From Dinochytrium kinnereticum (taxonomy: Eukaryota > Chytridiomycota > Chytridiomycetes > Chytridiales > Chytridiaceae): a stretch of 42,803 nucleotides of DNA. Below, piece after piece: positions 20,013 through 30,847 of the stretch. Made by a program: the position numbers and the translations under genes. Positions within the stretch are counted from its first letter, which is position 1. Each line of letters opens with the position of its first letter. The DNA lies in NCBI GenBank assembly GCA_027604005.1, contig JADGJT010000167.1, positions 1-42,803 on the forward strand, in the 5' to 3' direction. The notes under the pieces were generated by a model, which was not told the DNA's origin, did not search any database, and saw only the letters and a program-made list of their open reading frames with translations.

Positions 20013-23000
20013 ATGGCAACGGCAGAGGTTGCGTTGAAGCCCAGTCAGCCGATAAGCAGTGTTACCCTTAAAAACGGAATGGTCATTTCTGTTGATGGTA
20101 AGCGATTGATGGAATTATTTGATCTCATAATCAAAGACCATGTATACATGACTCCAGATATTCCTTCTGAACCGTGGGTATTTTTAATAACACATCTATC
20201 ATGATATTAACTTTTTCAAAAGGCTTTATATTGGACGAGTACTTTTTTTTGAGTCAGAAACTCATTTAAAGGTCGGATGGTTCTGTGAGTATTGCCAATT
20301 GCATTAATGGAATAACCATGCAATTAGATCGACCAAAAGATGTTTTGAACGGCCAGAGAAAGAAAACATTTGATTCAAGACTTCTCGTTTGTTCAATGCA
20401 CTCCGACATCAATCCGTTCGTTGGGTGTGTATCCGCAAACTAACGAATCTGCAGGATTTCAAGCATTCGAGGAAAATGCCATATAACCCATACCCACTTC
20501 ATAAAAAATCTGGAGATGTACAGGGAGCGACCCGATTCTTTCTTTTACAATCAACGTAATATTGCATTAAAACGTTGTGTATACTAACATCAGGCAGTGT
20601 ACGATAGATATACCCATAGTATATATGATGTAGTTCCGCTCGAATTGGTCAAAACACTACCTGATTCCGTAATGATGTCTCTTAAGAATTACACCTTCAT
20701 CGTTGTCGAGGCCGGAAAGGCATCTGACTTCACTCATCGTCGGATCTGTCGAATATGCAAGAAATGGTGCCAAAGTGATGAGTCAATACGGTACTGCAGC
20801 AGCCTAGTCCGCATGAAAACTAATTACCTTGCCAGATGTGAGAGTTGTAATAGCGATTTCCACAAGTCTTGCGTAAATATGCCGCGGAAGCCGCCAAAGG
20901 GCTATGTTTGGCAATGTTTAACTTGCTCACGGCCAGAGTTGAAAAGGGACGAGACCCCGGTGGAGAAGGAGTCAGAGCCGATGATCACAGGTCCTTCACC
21001 GGATACCGATAGCTCCGTTAAAAGTAATATTTTGAATCGATTCAACGAATTTATTTGTTTAGGAGAATTATCCTCAGCGGGATTCATTTCCACCGTAAAG
21101 CCCTTGTGGCCGTTCCGCTATTTTGGTGATTGTTTCCGAATATCGGATCTTGACGGTAATTGGAGGTTGTTGAAGGAGCTAACGTCCTAAGATCCCACTG
21201 AGATTGGGTACCCTCGCGCTGCTAGCCGGTAATTCCAATTGCAAACAAAAATAACATTTAAGGATTGGGAGGCAATATCAGGCCGATATTCCTGAAACTC
21301 CCAGTGGTTTATTAGGCGACAATACACTCGTTAATGCTGAAACTGATCCTGTAAACCCTGAACCCGAAAAAGTAAGCAAGGTCGGACGACCTCGTAAGAA
21401 AAAGTACCCCTTAGAAAAATTCGATAAGGGTTTGGTCTTCTTGCACTTCCTTTTTTAACATCATCAGTTATAAACGGTGTCCCCCGCGGGTTGAAGGACG
21501 AAATTATCTTCAACCACAAAGCCATTACGGAAGCAGCCCGTAAGTTAGTTTCCCATTGATATTGCTACTGTCACAGCTCGCACTTTACATCACCTTTCAA
21601 TATTCATGGTCTTTCTTTTGAATGCCGAATACTTGCTAATATTTGCTTCAAAAGTTAATAAGTTTTTGGAGGATGTTGGGACCGATTCTTTAAAGGACAA
21701 GTCAGAGATTACTTACTTATCGCTTTTGGAACTGCATAAGTGTGATTATGATGCACAGAGAGCTAAAGAGGCGATGGAAAATACCGTAAAGGATTCGACC
21801 AAGTTATGGACAGATGAAGAACGGAAAAGCGTTAGCTTGGGAATTCAAAACTTTGGTCATGATTTACATGCAATTCACAAACAGGTATGCAGCTTGAAAA
21901 ATATACTGTTTAATTTATCTGCGTAGCTTAAGAACAAAACAATGAAGGACTTAGTGCAATACTTTTACATCTGGAAGAAGACAGAAGAGTACCAGACCTG
22001 CTATGCCAAATTTTGCATGAAGAACAGACCTGGGTAAGGACTATTTTGATTTCTGAATAGCTTCTAATTAGATGCAGGAAAACTTTTAAAACTCCTACAT
22101 CAGAGAAAGTCCTTACCTGCGTCGAGATTTTAAAGAAACATGGAGAAGATGTTGCTTTGGAGGAAGAAATAGAAGTCGAACGACCAAGCGAGGGGCAGAA
22201 GCGAGAGTGTACTAATTGCTGGACGATAACTTCAAGCTCGTGGATTTTTCGCCATGAAGGACTTTTGGCCGATTGTTATTGTAAGGACTGCGGAGAGTTT
22301 TGGCAGAAGTATGGGAATCCGAAGTACGTTAGTGAGGCTACTCGACGAGCGAACCGTGAAAAATGTATATTGCTGCTAGCCGAAGATTTTAACATATCCA
22401 AAAGGGCAAGCCCACTCTGCCAAATCCCAGAATAAAAGGAAAAATGACGACGAGGAAGAGCGGAAAGGAAAGAAGAGGGGACGGAAGGCAGGCGGGAAGG
22501 TACCGTATTTTTTTTTAGAAGCCTTTTCCTTAATTCACTTCTTGCAATTTCACAAAGAACAAATCTATTTCGGAAACCGTTGAGGAAGTGATTTCTCCAT
22601 GCGCAATTTGTATGGAGATGGAGACACCATCGGATCCCGATATTATAAGCTGTCGAAACTGCAAGCTTCGCGTTCACAAAGGTTTAAAAGCATGTGCTTT
22701 CATTTTCTCACCACGATAGATTGCTACGGTGGAGGGTTCGCCATTGAAGATAACCCGTGGTTTCTGTGCTCGCGCTGCCAGAATGTCAAGGAACCTGACG
22801 CTTGCATTCTATATGACTGCATATTTTGTCCCTTATCCGATCCTACTATGGACAAAACGCTAAAGAAGACCATTGGGAGGAATTGGGCACATGTACTGTG
22901 TTCGATATTTATTCCCGAGGTAAAGTTTGGCGACACTTCACGACTGGAACCGGTGGAATGCTCTGGATTTATCGAACAGAAACGATGGAAATCGGTACAT

Positions 23001-23758
23001 TGTAACTTATATCGCTTCAACAACTGATTTCTGAGAAGGTGTGTCAAATTTGTAAGATTCCAAGGGGAGCGGTCGTTTTCTGTGAAGAGCGAACTTGCCA
23101 ATTGCCTTTCCACGTGTCATGTGGAGTCAAAGCTGGCTTTGACCTACATTTTGCAGAGGGCAGGTCGACAAAATTCAATGGATTGGTGACGAAGACATTT
23201 TGCAATACACATCAGAGGCCACCAATAATGGTTTGTCTTCTGTGTTAAACTCATGCTTAACCTTAAAAGCGAACTGCTCCTCCAGGTGAGAAAGATCAAG
23301 GAAAGCCTATGAGAAAACGCGATATGATCTCCGACTTTGTTCATACGCGGAAACGCAACACCAAACTCATGACAACAGCGGGGCAAAGAAGGGCCTATTC
23401 GCTTGCATTGCAAGGGCAGTGTTATTGCCATTACGGCACAGGAAAAGCGAAACCCAAACATTTCGATAATCATTTTGTCAGCACCAGCGATGAATCCAAT
23501 GGTAGAAGCTGTTGCAAGTGCGGCACGACAACAACACCTGCTTGGTGGGATTTAATTAACGCCGAAGCTATGAAGCTGGATGAATCAGAAGGTGCGATAA
23601 AGAATGAACTAGTGGCAAATGGCGGACTTGTTGCGGCGTCCGTGGAAAACATTAAACTGGTAGAAGTAGAATCATTGCAACACCCTGCAATATCTCCGGG
23701 ATCATTATGGCAATGCCACAAGTGTTTCTGGGATAGTAAGCCTGAAGTATCTCAATAA
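20013..23758 (+). CDS. SNT2: SNT2-like chromatin protein: BAH, PHD, ELM2-SANT, GATA-type finger, extended PHD; 17 exons, about 1031 aa
   Basis: Histone-code reader. Yeast Snt2 joins Ecm5 and Rpd3, and fission-yeast Snt2 joins Lid2. Domains in order: BAH (about 20-150; DDHVYMTPDIPSEPLYIGRV, IRGKCHITH, FYNQLYDRY); PHD1 (178-241; CRICKKWC...CESCNSDFHKSC); ELM2 starting SRIGRQYQADIP (327); AT-hook-like KVGRPRKKK; SANT (484-535; LWTDEERKSVSLGI); GATA-type finger (588-620; CTNCW...CKDC); extended PHD (686-870; CAICMEMETP to CEERTCQLPFHVSC); then a split Cys pair region (CCKCGTTTTPAWW at 950, WQCHKC at 1017). Exon starts are 20013, 20137, 20223, 20328, 20455, 20598, 21192, 21263, 21468, 21577, 21927, 22078, 22405, 22558, 22720, 23036 and 23270; all phases close. 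Exon 5 may instead start at 20464. The region 21577-21660 is the least certain. Confidence 0.9.
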
Positions 23759-23831
23759 TAATATATCTGTTGTGACTTGCATCTGCATCAAAAATTGTCC
23801 AAAAAGTCCAAAAGATACCTGAGCGTCAAGG

Positions 23832-26800
23832 ATGTCCCTCCAAATGGCGGACATGGGGGACATCGACAGCTCGGAGTGGGGAGCTGTTGAAGACGAAGGA
23901 TTTGAAGGAGACGGTACCCGCAAGAGTGTGAAAGGACTTCAGAGAATACTTCCAAAACCACAATTATTCATGAATGGTTTACCGACTGGCCGGCAGCCAT
24001 TAAAGGCAGATGCCGAAGGAGAGGAGGAAGGTGGATCAGTAATTCAGTTGTCATCCGGATTCGTAGACCCGCTTAATGTTATGTCCGATGGTGCGAGTGT
24101 AAAACGTTCTTCGACACTATTTGAGTGAGGCCACTTTTTCTGTGGATTCCATCTGACTAAATTATCACTGTTATATAGGTCTATGCTGGCAGGTTTGAAT
24201 TATAACTTGGGGGAAGAGCTTACTCAAATTGTTATAAATTGGCTTTATAGGCGACCCAGATTCTTTACTCTCCCTGGAAACTCGTTTTCAAAGGTAATAT
24301 TCTTCGGTGGCTCTATCTAACCATATAGTCTGGTTATTGACGAATTGGAGCTTGTTAAATCCTCCAAATCTGATCTCACTTCCGCAATACATGACCTGGA
24401 AGCTCTTCGATTGGACGTGCTTCGTTACGCGGAGAAGGATGAAGTTAGACTATCCGAGGCTCTCAAGAGAAAAATCGAGGAAATCCTGACCGCAATTGCG
24501 CGTGAGGTTTCTTTATACGAGCAATTCTCAAATGCGGACTGTATGTTCATCTTTTTTTTCTCCCGCAAATATCTCAAATATAATCTTTTTTTTTTAGACT
24601 CTCGCCTTTTGGACCTGGATACTATTCTTCGAAGCGGAGATCAGCTGGTGCCTGACGAAGATGCATTTTCATCCCCACGCAGCCCACCTACCGTAATTAA
24701 TGGTCGCAGAGCGATGTTTGACGTTTCTAGGAAGCACCCTCCGACCATTCGACAGTAAATTCCTTACTAAAGCCGCTGGCTTTTCCCAGCCCAAATCGAA
24801 GATCGTCAGTATCGTCGGTAGGCTCAGGGCCATCCCGAAACTCTACTTTATTATCTACTGCAACCTTCTCGAACGGGAGAAATACAACGCCGCATATTAT
24901 ACCACCTAGCCCGAATGATATTTTTCGGTGGACACCATTAAGAAATCTTTCGGATAGCGTCCTTTCCGACTCGATGACGCAAAAAGTTGGGATGCCAACC
25001 GTCTTTGCTGTAAGTTTAATGTTTGTAATAAAGCACTTATCAGTGCAAAGGTTTCCGGGGGTATAGCGATAGGCACATCACGCTCCATGGTGCTTATATA
25101 TGATCTTTCGCAGTCGTTAAAAGCTATTTTAGGTGACTTTTCTTCAGGTATGTATTAATCTTCCTTTTTTATGTTGTAACCGAAGGTTTAAGCTGTGGAA
25201 TATGGATCTGTTACTGCGATAGCCATATCTCCAAACCAGAACCGGGTGGCTTGCGGATATGCCCATGGGGATATTTGCATCTGGGATGTAGTGAAAAAAA
25301 TAGTTGTTCGCTCAATACCAGCGCGAGTAAGATCTACATCTACAGAAAATGCCGACGGACACATCAAAGGGATCGCGATAATACATCTTTCATTCATCAA
25401 TGGGAATTCAGAGCTTATCTCCTCCGATAAAGACGTTGAGCCTTCTTTCCAGTCATTGTCTAATTTGTTAGGGGTCTGTCTTCTATCATTCGGTTTCGAA
25501 AGTGTTATTGTTGAAGACAATTGTCTCCGTAAGATTGCAAGGCCAACCTCACCAAACAAAGTCCGCGGCCGTTTTTTCGGTTTCTGTGCTGCCTCATTCT
25601 CAGGCAACACATGTTTCTGACTCTCGGGGCCTGATGGCTATTGCGACACCTTATAGGGTATAGACTGCAATTTTTTGTCGAACTTACAATGTCAGCTTCT
25701 TGTATTATGCACGAAACCAGTTCCTGCAATCATTTATAAGTTGCCATGGAGTGGTGGTAGTTTGGTCGGAGGAGTCAAGGCGGTTACTATGGCGTGCCTG
25801 GCTTGGCTCCCATCATTTAAGAATAGTCCTGACGAAAGTAATAGTAGAGCCGAGAAATGAAGAGATACTTACATTATTATAGGCAGAGTCACAACAGATC
25901 CGATATTGGCAGTTTCGTCTGGGCAGCGACTTACCTTTTTAAGATTACAAGGACGACGGTCTGAAAACAAGTCAAGGAGTCTTGATATTGAGTTTGTTTT
26001 TGAAGGAGAATGGAACGCCTCTTCCAACATTGTAGGGCTGCAATGGGTTAATAACCAGGTAATGCATATTGACTTTGATTTTTCTAAAGTATATCTAGTT
26101 TATAGCCACTTTGATGAGTAATGAGGAAGTCATCTTGGTAGATACATTCTCCTTTAAGGAGACTGAAAGATGCGATATTCGGCCTAAAAGGATTCTGAGC
26201 TACGATTACTACTCAAAATCTTTAGATTCTCTTGGTCTGCCAAGTGAAATGGCTTACCATTGTAGTTTTCGCTCATTCAAAGGCCGACTTTTTTTCTTGG
26301 TAACTTGATCATGTTTTAATCTACTGATGTGTGGTAGGGCCTCTCAAACATTGAAGTTGCTAGTCCGCTGTCCTGGATCGATCGTCTCACAGCTCTCGTA
26401 AGGGTTGGAGGCTTTGAAGATGCTATAAGAATGGCATTAGGCTTCTATCGGGGCGACGCAGCCTATGCAGCGACCGGGCTGCCGACGGATGAGCTGACTC
26501 GAGAGAAAATATTTGGAGATTACATCAGTAGCTTAGTTCAAACTTATTCAACAATGGCGCTTTCTAGCTACGAGAAAGATTCGATGGATATAGGCTCGCT
26601 AACTAGCCTTGTTCGACTCTGCATCGAAACCTGCGTTAGTGTGCATCGGGAAGACATACTCTTTAACGACATCTTTGAGAGATTTTCCGAGCTTGGTTTA
26701 GAACAGCTATTCTTTGAGACGTTAGAGCCGTTTATCCTTGAAGATCGGATTACGATGTTGGATAACCCTGTTATGCTCCAGTCGATTATTACGATTTACA

Positions 26801-29781
26801 AGCAGCATTTGTGGCTAGAACGAATTGAGCAGATAGTTTTGCATCTTGATCCATTTTCGCTAGACTTGCATGGGATTATAGGATTGTGCAAGGAGTATGG
26901 ATTGATGAGTGCTCTGATATACGTTTTCAACAGAGCAGTTCAGGACTTCGTATCGCCTCTCATCGAGCTATTGAAGATGATAGAATCAGCTCTAAAAGGC
27001 CACTCTGTAGACGTAGTGGGATCGATACCATTACAGTCTCGCTGCTACACCTTATTTATGTATTTGGCATACATTCTTACAGGGAAGGCGTTCCCAATCG
27101 GTGTTCTGAGCAAGCGCGAATCGATACGAGCAAAAACGGATATCTACAATTTCCTCTTCAGCTCGAATCATATTCCGTGGCCTCCTGAAGAAAACAGAAA
27201 AGATCCTGTAGAGATCGGGAATACTCCGCTCCCATACGTGAGAGTGCTGCTCCAATATGACTCGAAGGAGTTTTTGAAAGTTCTGTCGTTGGCCTTTGAA
27301 GATGCATCTCTTGATGGGGAGATTCGTGTGCGTGATGCTTCAGCCTCTGAAGGGAGAGTTCGATTCGCCGATGAGCATACAGAATTTAGCCGGCAAATGA
27401 TTGTAGAAGCACTGCTTTCTGCATCTGTCAGCACGGAGATATCTTCTCAGCCAGGGACTGTGTTAGCATTGAACATATTTATGGCGAAAATCTTTGTCAA
27501 GTATCGTCGCTCTATAAGTTTTGAAAAGGAACTACTGAACTCTATCACAGAGGCTTTGATAGAGTCCGATGATGCGGAAAGCTTGACTGAGCGTCAAATA
27601 ACTCTCTGCGGTCTTTTTTCCGATTACTGCCCATCTCACGTCGATATTATGTCTGAAGAATTCATGCAAAGATGCGAGAAAAGGGGCCTCTGGCGAGTCT
27701 GCGAGTTTCTTTACACTAGAGCTGAGCAATTCGGAAATGTCCTAAAATGCTATCTTCAGGATGAGAGTCGTAACCACGAGAGCTTCCGTTGTTTGCGGAC
27801 TCTTATGGCAAATGAGGCACTTACTTATGCACAGCTCTGGGACTTAAAGCAATTCTTCTTTGCGTCAATCACGGCATTTGTTGAGCTCGATTATAGAGAG
27901 ACAGCAGCCCTGATTATTGACTTGATGCCTGGCGACATCAATGAGTTGACTGGAAAACTAGAGGACCAGCCACCACTCCTTTTCAAGTTCTTATCAGGCC
28001 TGTTGGATGATGTCAAAGACCATCGGAGTCGGGCACTTGCTTCTTCAATCGCCGATGATGAAGGTGCTGCTCCAATTAGACGGTTTCCGAATCGCATGTA
28101 CGAGAGGTACATAGATTTAATGTGCGCTTATCAAGCATCTTCGGTTGTTGGATACCTAAAGTTCTTATCGGAACATTTGGAAGGTGATCCCTATCCTATC
28201 GACAAGATACTAGAATTGTGTGAGAAATCGCAGAACTATCCTGCTGCTCTTTGGCTTTACGAAAGGATGGGAGACTTTACTGGTGCTCTTACGTTAGTCT
28301 CTAAACTTTTGAAGGAGTATTTCTCTCAAATTGATATCGAAGTTTCAGATGATGATCTATCAGAGGATGATGATGATTTGAAAAAGACCAGAGTGAAGGC
28401 CTCCCTCTCCTTAATCAAAGCCACATTTGAAACAGGAGTTAACCTTTGCCGGAGGTCATCAGGAAAGGTTTCAAGTGAGGATCGAACTACCCTTTGGTTC
28501 CAGTTGCTTGACGTCATTCTTGATTTCCAGCTTCAAATCAACTCAAAATTCGCCGCTGTGTCGCCTAGCTTAGGATATCCCAAAACACCATCCCCTATAC
28601 GTGGAAGGCCCAGTCTTGTAAGCGGGCGGGATCCGTCACCTTCGCGAGAATCGACTATCCCACTCATAGTAGTTCACTCTGTTAAAGCCATAACCGAGAA
28701 GCTCCTTGAAGACCTCGTCGGCCAAGTCAACGCGCCATCCATTCTTGGTAGGATCTTGCAGGCAACGCAATCAAGGGCGAAGTTTGGTGAACATAAGGAC
28801 ACGATATTCTGCATGCTCGACAGTCACTCGTATGAACGCGAGCAGCTTCAAGCTGTTACAAGAACGCAGGGTCAAGATCTTCATGAGCTGATGGTGAAAG
28901 CTAGGCGAGTCAGGATGAGGGGGATGAGGCCGGATCGCGGTCATTGTTTCATCTGCAAACGGGCACTTCACATCGATGCTTTCACTCTAAGCGATTTGAA
29001 AGACCATATTGTTTTGTTCCAGTGTCGACACACGTTCCATCGGACCTGTTTGATTGAAAGACTGAGCATAGAGCAACGGGTATCAACTGGACCTTGGAAG
29101 AAAGTTGAGCCCAGCATTGAAAACGGAATCGCTTGGTGCATTTTTTGCGATTCACAAGCTCCATTAAGATCCACGATTCGAAAGAAGCTTGTTATTGGCG
29201 GGACCCCGCAAACGAAAGGGAAGGATGCTGAGGTAATAATTCAAAGAGATGTCTGTGAGACTTGATACTGAAGATACTTTTTTTATTTTTTGCCCGTCTC
29301 GATAGGTTGATTATACCAATCCTACGGATGTAGATGAAAGCAATGGACTATCAAGGGACATGGATGCGATTGACCGATTATACGCACATTATCAAAAACT
29401 GCCCATTGGTGTAAGTGATCAATACATCCGTTGCCCAACTCTTTTTCGTACTAGAGGCTTAGTTTGACTCTTTTTTTTTTTTTCACAATTCAGGTCACAA
29501 TTTATGCTGCCCTGCGCCCCTCAAATCTCATCGACACGGATCGCATAGAGATGAACGATAATGTTGACGACACCATTCAATTGGATTCACGCGATAGTCT
29601 TGGTAGCTTTGGTAGCCAAGGCGATGCCAGTGCTACAAGGCTTATTCCGGCGCCGGTCTTGAAATTGCTTCATCTTCACAATCCAGCTCAGCCTCGGGCC
29701 CACGCGCCGCCTTCTTTTGATGCACGGGCGTTTGATGGCGAACATGACCTTGATACGGCTCTTGCACAGCTTGGTTGCTGA
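23832..29781 (+). CDS. VPS8: VPS8, CORVET tethering complex subunit, 15 exons, about 1747 aa
   Basis: CORVET-specific subunit that binds Rab5/Vps21 on early endosomes. Exon starts are 23832, 24179, 24251, 24329, 24598, 24790, 25051, 25193, 25472, 25696, 25883, 26126, 26338, 29306 and 29494; the last codon is at 29781. A variable acidic/Ser-rich N terminus with a coiled coil (VIDELELVKSS, ALRLDVLRYAEKDE) leads to a beta-propeller (VSGGIAIGTSRSMVLIYD, VACGYAHGDICIWD, SSDKDGSVFYHS, WVNNQEVILVD). The 965-codon exon 13 is the alpha-solenoid (DAMIYVYNR-type ALIYVFNRAV, PYVRVLLQYDSKEFL, RCEKRGLWRVCEFLYTR). An acidic stretch, SDDDLSEDDDD, follows. A C-terminal RING lies at about 1522-1589 (CFICKRAL...CRHTFHRTC...WCIFC). 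Exon 2 is 14 nt. It is longer than human VPS8 (about 1430 aa). Confidence 0.94.
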
Positions 29782-29812
29782 TGACTTTTGTATACCCCTG
29801 CCGCCCACGTAT

Positions 29813-30731
29813 ATGTACGGCCTCATCCATTCACGTAATAATCATTTTATGGTGTGTGTCATTTTTTTGGACTCTTGTTCGCTCCTGACAAGTTTCATTT
29901 GCGGTCAAGTTGCAAATGATGCTGTCGTCAAGACAGATCCAGCCGCAGATCAAAAAGGAGGGCGATCTCCTCACCATCATCCTTATCAAACCAACTTCGG
30001 CTGACTACGCTGTCGCATTGGTCGTGTTTGTGGTGAGTTTATACGCGAGAGCCTTGTTTTTGTGGTTGTCTCAGGCAATATCTGTTTACAATCCAACCCA
30101 TCAGGTGGGGACTGCATTCCTCAGCGTCACTTATGCCGAGAACTGGGTTAGGGTCTTAACGATCCTATCGTTTGCGTTAATATCATACCAAATGATTGAC
30201 GATACATTCGTCACGGAGATTGATCGAAGAAAGGCAGGGTCTGGAATGGGCTCCAACAGGGCCTCGGTGACAAAATCAAAGCTTGGAAGAATATCATGGA
30301 AGAGGGTAGCTGTTGCAGACGAGCTGGTTAGGGTGAGTATTGTATCTGATGGGTACATCTAACAAACCACTTTCCTCAAGGCGGTTTTGGTGGAAGATGA
30401 TATTACCAAAAAGTCAAAAGGTTGGGCATTGGAAATGGAATTCCTCTCGTCGGCAGGTCCGACGGGGCTGGTCGGTGGAGGGGGACTCGGTGGCTATATG
30501 CGAATTCGAACCGCTGAGACGTTAGTGTTGGGGGACACCAACAAAGAGAAGCTCGTGGCAGTTGCAAAAGAGATTCACGAGTTTCTGGGACTTAAGGACA
30601 ATCCCTTTGCAGAGGGTGGAGAAGGGTTCGAGGAGAGGATCTCTAAACGGGGTGATCAGAGGAGAGAGGGAAAAGCACAGCAGGCAGCTGGAAAGGGTAG
30701 TGCTACTAAGGTGTCTAAGAAAAAGAAATAA
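29813..30731 (+). CDS. Uncharacterised two-helix membrane protein with a Lys-rich tail, 4 exons, 246 aa
   Basis: Exons 29813-29851, 29910-30032, 30105-30332 and 30381-30731, all phase 0. Two adjacent hydrophobic helices (ADYAVALVVFVVGTAFLSV and VRVLTILSFALISY, about residues 44-90) form a hairpin. Both ends would then face the same side, probably the cytosol. The C-terminal half looks folded (SWKRVAVADELVRAVLVEDD, ALEMEFLSSAG, GYMRIRTAETLVLG, KLVAVAKEIHEFLGL), with alternating strands and a helix as in a small PH-like domain, though that is a guess. It ends in a run of Lys (KVSKKKK). The second intron (72 nt) has no stop and stays in frame. The start lies 31 bases after the VPS8 stop. I do not recognise the family. 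Confidence 0.7.
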
Positions 30732-30847
30732 AAGTATGTCGTAAGCTTTATCCATCATATTTTCGCCTTCGTGCCAAGCGAAACAGGGTATTAATGCAAT
30801 AATTAAACAGATGCAGTGGTAGAGTTGAGATAATCCCGTGACTAAAC

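Noticed and set aside
20425..20463. Definite 30-nt intron in SNT2
   Set aside because: A CAG acceptor gives 30 nt, but an AAG acceptor nine bases later (39 nt) also keeps phase and may fit BAH-domain spacing better, so the extreme value is not claimed.
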